Made by a program: the position numbers and the translations under genes
Notes under the pieces: model-generated
The model's database searches: none
What the model was told of the DNA's origin: nothing
Seen by the model: only the letters and a program-made list of their open reading frames with translations
Shown here: positions 24,941-30,437 of the stretch, piece after piece
Numbering within the stretch: the first letter of the stretch is position 1
How the letters are laid out: every line of letters starts with the position of its first letter
DNA from: CAYNNP01 sp964398215
GTDB taxonomy: Bacteria; Planctomycetota; Planctomycetia; Pirellulales; Pirellulaceae
NCBI GenBank assembly: GCA_964398215.1
Contig: CAYNNP010000050.1
Location: 1-30,437 of the forward strand
Direction of reading: 5' to 3'
DNA length: 30,437 bases

Positions 24941-25612
24941 TTAAATTCTCTTGGGGCGATACAGATCCAACTCCTCACGACCGGCTAGTCCTGCGTAGAT
25001 CGAAACAATCTGCTGCAAACACTTTTCCGTGTCCTCGCCATCGATCCTAAAGAAGTAATCAGCTGGAATCTCAAACCCCAATTCGATCGCTTCCAATTCA
25101 CCACAAGCGACAATGACTGCCTCGTACCGATTTTCGTTTGGGTCTGCCGAACCCAATTGCTCAATCGACAAAATAAAATCGGGCGGAACAAGTTCATCAT
25201 CGTCATCAAGGTCTGATCCCTCGCTCGCTTCCGTATCTCCAGAAACATCAACGGTTGAGATCGCGTTTACCCGCGCGGGACATTCCAGACGGCCCCGCAG
25301 CAAGTCGGTTTCCGTCAAAGGCTCCAAAAGCGTACTGATCCAAGCGTCAATCGTCGTCGGCAATGTTGAATGCTGAAGTTCTGGAAACTGCGCGCTAAGC
25401 GCCGACAAGACAAGTGGCGAAACCGAACGGTCCGGCGCAATGTGCAGCGATTCGCTACCACGATCACGGTACGAATCCGCAATCTGCTCGGCTTCGTAGA
25501 TCGTCACTTTGTAACCCAGAAACCGGCCGTACAAAGCGGCTTCAAGCCCGATCGGGCCGGCGCCGATGACGGCAATGCTGCCTGGTGGGTCAAGTGTTAA
25601 ATCATCGCTCAT
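24941..25612 (-). CDS. Truncated-type FAD/NAD(P)-binding protein
   Basis: A 223-aa protein starting with a classic dinucleotide-binding fold: IAVIGAGPIGLEAALYGRFLGYKVTIYE (GxGxxG, then an acidic residue ending strand 2). A second strand IVACGELEAIELGF and a Asp/Glu-rich insert (EASEGSDLDDDDE, about 137-150) follow. It lacks the second nucleotide domain and CxxC of pyridine-nucleotide disulfide oxidoreductases, so it is much shorter than that family. Its start overlaps the ThiO-like gene by 11 bp, implying translational coupling. It may be a partial oxidoreductase, an assembly partner or a non-catalytic nucleotide sensor. I do not know its substrate. Confidence 0.72.
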   Translation of the reverse strand: MSDDLTLDPPGSIAVIGAGPIGLEAALYGRFLGYKVTIYEAEQIADSYRDRGSESLHIAPDRSVSPLVLSALSAQFPELQHSTLPTTIDAWISTLLEPLTETDLLRGRLECPARVNAISTVDVSGDTEASEGSDLDDDDELVPPDFILSIEQLGSADPNENRYEAVIVACGELEAIELGFEIPADYFFRIDGEDTEKCLQQIVSIYAGLAGREELDLYRPKRI

Positions 25613-26759
25613 GGTGTTCGTTTGTTTGGTGAAAAGGATTTGACTGTTGTTTAGCGATCTGAAACGACGTCAGATCAACATTTGGTTTTTCACCGCAAAC
25701 CAGATCGGCGATCGCCGTAGCTGTCGCGGGTGATAAATGCACACCGCTGCGAAAATGGCCCGTCGCGATATACAGATTCTTGGTGTCGGGCACTTGGCCG
25801 ATCATGGGAAAACCGTCGAACGTCATCGGTCGCAAACCGGAATACTGACCAACTTCGATCGATGCTTGCAAGCTGGGGCAGACCGCAAAAGCGAACTCGC
25901 GCAGCTGATCGATGGCGCCCCTGGTGTTACCCAACTGAAAACCGACTTCTTCCTCGCAAGCCCCGATCACAGTGTGACCGTCATCACGACAAACAACGTA
26001 TCGCTGACCAATGTTGACGATCGATCGAAGTGGCGGTTTAGCCGATTTTAGAATGAGAATCTGGCCGCGCACTGGTACCAAACTTTGCTCAAGGCGAAAT
26101 CGTTTCGCGATGCGCCCAGTCCAACTTCCAGCGCAAACGATGACGTGATCCGCCTGCCATGTTTGCTCGGCAGTGATCACGCTTGCCCCGTTGCTACTCG
26201 ACTGAATGTCGATCACTTCTGCACCGCCGTGAAGCTTGACGTTGTTCTTTTCGCAAGCTGCAATCAACGACTTAAGGTACTGGGGACTTCGAATTTGATA
26301 TTCATCGGGAACCCACCACGCAGCAAGGTTACTGGTCCGCTGAATCCAAGTTGCCAAACTCGGTTCGCGTGCAGCCAGGTCTTTTAGATCAGTGCGTTCA
26401 CAAACGATTGCCTGCTCGCCCCAAAAATCCGCCATGCCGATCATCGCCGCATGTTCGCCAATCGAATCTGCAAGATACCACCCACCACATTGACGCAGCT
26501 CAGGGTCGACGCCCGTCAACTCGCTCAGTTCTCGAGCCCAACTCGGAAAGAGTTGGTGACTGTAGCCGCGCAATCGATCGATCGGATCCGTTGCGGTGGA
26601 TAGATTTGCTGGCGGCAGGATCCCAGCCGCGACCCACGAGGTGGCTTTGCCGATTTGATCACGGTCAAGCAGTCGGACATCGTGGCCGCGCTTCGACAAT
26701 TCCCATGCGGTGCAAAGCCCGATGGCGCCGCCTCCGACGACAATGCTCTGAGTGTTCAC
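25602..26759 (-). CDS. thiO: ThiO-like FAD-dependent glycine/amino-acid oxidase
   Basis: A 385-aa flavoenzyme of the D-amino-acid oxidase superfamily. The N-terminal FAD fold is SIVVGGGAIGLCTAWELSKRGHDVRLLD, followed by ATSWVAAGILPP; later VPVRGQI and the C-terminal GLRPMTFDGFPMIG and IATGHFRSGVHLSP match ThiO, which oxidises glycine to the imine used for the thiazole ring of thiamine. The start is GTG 26759, only 3 bp after the glycosyltransferase stop. No thiS, thiG or thiE is in the window, so thiamine synthesis is inferred from similarity, and a different amine substrate is possible. It is the middle gene of a three-gene operon. Confidence 0.8.
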   Translation of the reverse strand: MNTQSIVVGGGAIGLCTAWELSKRGHDVRLLDRDQIGKATSWVAAGILPPANLSTATDPIDRLRGYSHQLFPSWARELSELTGVDPELRQCGGWYLADSIGEHAAMIGMADFWGEQAIVCERTDLKDLAAREPSLATWIQRTSNLAAWWVPDEYQIRSPQYLKSLIAACEKNNVKLHGGAEVIDIQSSSNGASVITAEQTWQADHVIVCAGSWTGRIAKRFRLEQSLVPVRGQILILKSAKPPLRSIVNIGQRYVVCRDDGHTVIGACEEEVGFQLGNTRGAIDQLREFAFAVCPSLQASIEVGQYSGLRPMTFDGFPMIGQVPDTKNLYIATGHFRSGVHLSPATATAIADLVCGEKPNVDLTSFQIAKQQSNPFHQTNEHHER

Positions 26760-26762
26760 AAA

Positions 26763-27491
26763 TCAGGCTGCTTTCAAAATTTGATGAATAGAATCAAGCA
26801 AACTTTTGTCGGCTGAACTCGTCGAATTTGCAAGCTGTTGGCAAAGGTGTTCCAACTCGGTTTCTGTATCAACGTCTTCACGAGCAGGCAAAATTGCCAC
26901 GGAAAGCCCCATGTCTTCAGCACGACTGAGCGTGGATTGAAAAACCGTTTCGGTACTCCACGAAATCTCGCGCCATAGATCGGAGTAATCTGGCTTGGCG
27001 GGTGCACGAAGACCAATCAGGTAATAGCCTCCGTCAACAGCCGGTCCAAGAACGACGTCGTGGTCGCCAAGATGCTCAAATGCGACATCGACTTCCGCGG
27101 TGGACAGTGCTGGACAATCGGCACCGATCAGGACACTGCTTGCTTGCTGGCTGATGCAGTACTCAAACCAAGCGGCCATGCGTTTTCCCAAATCGCCATC
27201 GGCCTGAGGCTTCAAGCTCCAATGTGGGGGTAATTCACTCCGAAAGGCTTCCAATGCAGAATCTGGTGTTGCTACCATCCAAGACTCGAACTCATCGCCC
27301 GAGAACTGCTGCACCAGATGCTGGACAAAGAGCTGATGGATTTTCGCCGATCGATCCATCCCGATCGTTTTTCCCAATCGCGTCTTGACCTTACCGGGGG
27401 TCCAGTACTTGGCCATGATTGCTAAAACCTTGCGTTTTCCTGCAAGATCCGGTGAATTTTGGCTGTCGTGTGACGACACATTTTGTTCCAT
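26763..27491 (-). CDS. DUF2064 / TIGR04282-type glycosyltransferase
   Basis: A 242-aa enzyme of a nucleotide-diphospho-sugar transferase-like family. Diagnostic blocks are VLAIMAKYWTPGKVKTRLG (nucleotide binding), SVLIGADCPALS (acidic metal-binding loop) and VLGPAVDGGYYLIGL. Family members are often found beside radical-SAM or GT2 genes, but here the next genes encode two flavoproteins. The start ATG 27491 is kept because a later Met would remove the first strand of the fold; no strong ribosome site is present. It opens the tight operon that includes the ThiO-like gene. Donor and acceptor sugars are unknown. Confidence 0.82.
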   Translation of the reverse strand: MEQNVSSHDSQNSPDLAGKRKVLAIMAKYWTPGKVKTRLGKTIGMDRSAKIHQLFVQHLVQQFSGDEFESWMVATPDSALEAFRSELPPHWSLKPQADGDLGKRMAAWFEYCISQQASSVLIGADCPALSTAEVDVAFEHLGDHDVVLGPAVDGGYYLIGLRAPAKPDYSDLWREISWSTETVFQSTLSRAEDMGLSVAILPAREDVDTETELEHLCQQLANSTSSADKSLLDSIHQILKAA

Positions 27492-27699
27492 AACGAGGAT
27501 TGGCGGATGTCAAAAATCGGCTCATCAGGATCCTATTATTGCGATGATCATTCGATCCTGGATATTCCCCCAAAAACTCTGACGCGGATACGGGCCTAGT
27601 GACTACCGTTTCTTTGGATTTAGGTTACTATTTTCAATAGTCCGTCAAAGGGATTACTAATCATGTCTCCTGAATCCGTATGAGTTGGCAGGGAACTAA

Positions 27700-29253
27700 A
27701 TGGCCGACGTTTCATCCGAGAAATTTCTCAAAATGGTCGCCAAGAGTGGGCTGGCCACAGAAGAAAAGATTGAGAAACTTGCGGACAAAATACGTCAAAG
27801 CAATGACGGAAGGCTCCCCAGCGCGACCAAAGTCGCCAAGATTTTCAAACGCCAAAAACTGATCACAGATTGGCACATCGAAAAATTGCTCGATGGAAAA
27901 TACAAGGGCTTCTTTCTAGGCAAGTACAAACTGCTGGGCCATATCGGCACCGGCGGAATGAGCAGCGTTTATCTTGCCGAGCACACAAAATTGCACGACC
28001 GCCGTGCGATCAAAGTACTGCCAAAAAAACGTGTCAAGGATGCGACGTACTTGGCACGGTTTCAACTCGAAGCCAAGGCGATCGCGTCGCTGAACCATCC
28101 CAACATCGTGCTCGCCTACGATATCGATAACGTCGACGATGTGCACTACATCGTGATGGAATATGTCGATGGACTGGACCTGCAACAATTGGTCAAACGG
28201 GATGGCCCCGCAGATCCGTCCACAGCCGCAGATTGGCTTTCCCAAGCCGCCAGTGGATTGCAGCATGCCCACGACAAAGGCGTCATTCATCGTGATGTCA
28301 AACCAGCAAACTTACTGATCGACTCCAAGAATATCGTTCGTCTCTTGGACATGGGACTTGCCTTGGTAGCAGCCGGCGATGACGAATCGTTGACGGTTGC
28401 CAACAACGAAAACGTCTTAGGCACTGCCGATTACCTTGCTCCCGAACAAGCACTGAATAGTCACAAAGTTGACCACCGAGCCGACATCTATGGGCTTGGA
28501 TGCACGTTGTACTTTTTGCTAACCGGACAACCGCCTTTCAATGAAGGTACGCTGGCCCAGCGAATCGCAAAACACCAAAAGGAAATGCCAAAGAGCATTC
28601 GCGAGATTCGCCCTGACGTTCCAGGTGAACTGGAAGGCATTTGCGTCAAAATGATGCAGAAAGAACCACAGTATCGATATCAGTCCGCAGCCGATGTTTC
28701 CACAGTCCTTGAGAACTTTGCAGCAAAAGTCCCCAAGGGTCAGCCGGTTCGAATTGGGCTTGGAGACGCACCGGACTGGGACGACATTGGTGATGGTTCT
28801 TCCTCAATTTCGCTTGATGATGAAAGCCACTCGGGCCTTCAAGGCGATACGGTCAGTAACAAAAACGATGATACGCTTGCCAGCAGTCGTTCCAAGGTCA
28901 TCCGCGAAAAAGGGCTGAGTGCCAGTGATAGCGGACGACTAGTCGATGTGCGGGGCAAGCATGCTGGCATGATGGACGGCAGCTTTTTGGACCTGGAAAT
29001 CGAATCGGGCTACCAAAAATCTGACGCTCCACCCAAAGCCAAAAATACAACTGCAAAGCACGCTGCTAGCAGCGCGACCTCAGGTCGTTCAAGTGTTCAC
29101 ATTGGCGCCGAATCCGACGTGCACCGCTCATCGATCAGCAAATCGAAAAACCAGAAGGCTGGGATCGATCCAATGCTGGTGATCGCGATCGCAGCCACCG
29201 TTGGTATCATCGCTGCAGTCGTCGCATTCTGGATCGCCCGCGCTACGATGTAA
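27700..29253 (+). CDS. Membrane-anchored Ser/Thr protein kinase
   Basis: A 517-aa kinase. An N-terminal ~70-residue helical extension (SGLATEEKIEKLADKI... ending in GFFLGKYKLLG) is typical of planctomycete kinases. The catalytic domain follows: glycine loop GTGGMSSV (83-90), Lys105 (AIKVL), HRDVKPANLL (197-206), LLDMGLA (215-221) with DMG instead of DFG, and APE at 247-249. A Ser/Asp-rich linker (about 355-480) leads to a single C-terminal membrane helix (about 493-513) that places the kinase in the cytoplasm. There is almost no extracellular domain. ATG 27700 is preceded by CAGGGAA. It probably phosphorylates local regulators; targets are unknown. Confidence 0.92.
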   Translation: MADVSSEKFLKMVAKSGLATEEKIEKLADKIRQSNDGRLPSATKVAKIFKRQKLITDWHIEKLLDGKYKGFFLGKYKLLGHIGTGGMSSVYLAEHTKLHDRRAIKVLPKKRVKDATYLARFQLEAKAIASLNHPNIVLAYDIDNVDDVHYIVMEYVDGLDLQQLVKRDGPADPSTAADWLSQAASGLQHAHDKGVIHRDVKPANLLIDSKNIVRLLDMGLALVAAGDDESLTVANNENVLGTADYLAPEQALNSHKVDHRADIYGLGCTLYFLLTGQPPFNEGTLAQRIAKHQKEMPKSIREIRPDVPGELEGICVKMMQKEPQYRYQSAADVSTVLENFAAKVPKGQPVRIGLGDAPDWDDIGDGSSSISLDDESHSGLQGDTVSNKNDDTLASSRSKVIREKGLSASDSGRLVDVRGKHAGMMDGSFLDLEIESGYQKSDAPPKAKNTTAKHAASSATSGRSSVHIGAESDVHRSSISKSKNQKAGIDPMLVIAIAATVGIIAAVVAFWIARATM

Positions 29254-29280
29254 GCGAGGCTTGCCAGGGCTGCAGCCTTG

Positions 29281-29706
29281 CTAAATTCCGTCTCGAATCT
29301 GCTTGATGATCGCGGCGAACACAAGTTCGTTCTGGTCAAAGTCACGACTTTCCGCTTGGATCTGAATGATCCATCGCTCGCCATCGGAGCCGATCGCGAT
29401 CAGCCGCGAAACGATCAACATATCAAGGTAAAAGAAGCTGAAATCACATACGCTCAGGTCCGGTTGATCTGGCAGCGAAACACGCTCCCGCTCCGCATCG
29501 GGATACTCAGCAAGAATCACTTCAGCAGCTTTCTCGATGCTATCTGCATCATTCGTCGTTTCTGAATCCAGCTCAATGGCAAAGAACCCACCCGAAGGCA
29601 TCTCAAGGGTCACACCATCATCACCCGCGTCCTCGTCACGCTCGGCAACGGTCCAATTATCTGGATAAAGGAATCGGAGGCCGAATGCATCAAAATTTGC
29701 TGGCAT
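29281..29706 (-). CDS. Conserved-looking small hypothetical protein
   Basis: A 141-aa soluble acidic protein I cannot name. It begins MPANFDAFGLRFLYPDNW and has alternating strand-like and helical segments: VTLEMPSGGFFAIEL, EKAAEVILAEYPD, FFYLDMLIVSRLIAIG, WIIQIQAES, and a C-terminal helix. The order loosely recalls the PsbP/DcrB-like fold; that is a guess. The start is ATG 29706, with GAAAG about 9 nt upstream; the open frame extends to 29736 with no better start. There is no signal peptide. It converges on the kinase gene, with 27 bp between the ends. Confidence 0.6.
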   Translation of the reverse strand: MPANFDAFGLRFLYPDNWTVAERDEDAGDDGVTLEMPSGGFFAIELDSETTNDADSIEKAAEVILAEYPDAERERVSLPDQPDLSVCDFSFFYLDMLIVSRLIAIGSDGERWIIQIQAESRDFDQNELVFAAIIKQIRDGI

Positions 29707-29959
29707 GTTCGTAGCTTTCAAGAGGAACGGGGGCAAACATCATCGCACGTCCACAGCATTTGCACCAGCCAATTGGCATGACCAGTAGTTTGCCTGTCAG
29801 CGAATCCAACAAGTTTTGGGCCCGGATTTTCTTGCAGTACGACAACGGAGGACATGTGAGCAAAATGCTTCAGCATGTATCTGCTGCTGAGACGTTGGGT
29901 GTCAGATGTAAACTCAGACAACTATTTTCCAATCCAACCTAACTGGTAACTGGTAACGC

Positions 29960-30372
29960 ATGAAAAAGTTAGTCCTCCTTGCTGCTTGCATAATGTTTCC
30001 CGTGAGTAGTGGATACAGCGATGACCCGTATTTCATTAAGCTAGTAAAGGGGCATGATTTTCAAGGACGTACGCCGCAATCTCTGTTAATTTGGTTGTGG
30101 AGGCACCCGGGGTCGATCCGAAAATCGGCGACAACAACGACCACAAAACTCGCGATAAAAACTTGTTTTTGACGGATGTAACAACAGAAGGGCGGAGAAT
30201 CCCCGAAAAACATCTGGTAAATTCGACACTGCCTCATTTTGCGAAATGGTAAATTGAAACACTTCGTGTGTTACTTGATTTAGCGTCAACGCCGCTTCAC
30301 AAACTATCTAAAGAAAAACTTAGCGCGTTGGCAAACGATCTTCAGCAACAGTTCCGAGACCAAGGCGTATAG
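29960..30372 (+). pseudogene. Decayed gene for a secreted protein (frameshift plus in-frame stop)
   Basis: The frame at 29960 opens with a good signal peptide (MKKLVLLAACIMFPVSSGYS) and DDPYFIKLVKGHDFQGRT, then loses sense. From about 30061 another frame reads as a smooth protein: ISVNLVVEAPGVDPKIGDNN, LFLTDVTTEGRRIPEKHLV, LPHFAKW, a TAA stop (30250-30252), then IETLRVLLDLASTPLHKLSK and LSALANDLQQQFRDQGV to TAG at 30370-30372. One base lost between about 30058 and 30110 and one nonsense change would explain both breaks. The family is unknown. Two sequencing errors are an alternative, but two in one gene make decay likelier. Confidence 0.6.
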
Positions 30373-30437
30373 CTTCAAGGCAGGTGCACTTACGACAAGG
30401 GCAAGTCCAATGCCATGCATTTACGATTCCACCAGAT

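Noticed and set aside
1..30437. tRNA, rRNA, CRISPR arrays, prophage or defence genes
   Set aside because: None was recognised on either strand; the regular repeats seen are single palindromic elements, not spacer arrays.

Overview
The window looks like chromosomal DNA of a planctomycete, probably of the Pirellulaceae (Rhodopirellula-like) group; the genus is inference. Three things point there. A secreted protein starts with the planctomycete N-terminal motif RIERLETRAML. A membrane-anchored Ser/Thr kinase carries the N-terminal extension typical of planctomycete kinases. The secretome includes PQQ-propeller, prenyltransferase-fold and HEAT-repeat proteins. Intergenic spaces are long and hold palindromic REP-like elements. 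No rRNA, tRNA, CRISPR array or complete transposon was seen.

Layout. 1-4.3 kb: a hairpin-rich repeat, a homocysteine S-methyltransferase (-), a 123-bp MITE-like element with a 10-bp target duplication, a secreted HEAT-repeat protein (+), a hexose-6-phosphate mutarotase (+) and a second REP-like palindrome. 4.3-8.3 kb (-): a membrane/spermidine-synthase fusion and two paralogous secreted coiled-coil proteins, each with its own strong terminator. 8.7-11.2 kb: a short RIERLE-motif protein, a sigma factor with a small zinc-binding partner (+), and a second, convergent ECF sigma factor (-). 11.4-14.5 kb (-): a membrane-anchored MsrA-MsrB fusion and an LCAT-like lipase, which may be followed by a 42-aa ORF. 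15.1-17.5 kb: a zinc-homeostasis locus in which a COG0523 GTPase and a small secreted protein (-) diverge from a Zur-type regulator (+), with two matching palindromes between them.

17.8-20.9 kb: a UPF0173 metallo-hydrolase and trpB (-), then mutM (+). 21.0-23.5 kb (+): a Tat-exported prenyltransferase-fold protein and a PQQ-propeller protein. 23.5-24.5 kb (-): a Fur/PerR regulator with a TTG start and an FlgM-type anti-sigma-28. 24.9-27.5 kb (-): a tight three-gene operon (DUF2064 glycosyltransferase, ThiO-like oxidase, truncated FAD/NAD-binding protein). 27.7-30.4 kb: the Ser/Thr kinase (+), a small conserved hypothetical (-) and a decayed secreted-protein gene (+) with a frameshift and an in-frame stop.

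Most genes are housekeeping or ordinary planctomycete accessory genes. The parts that best repay a second look are the candidate Zur-controlled divergent locus with its unknown secreted protein, the MITE with intact target duplication, the three-cysteine MsrAB, the paralogous coiled-coil pair and the two convergent sigma-factor modules.
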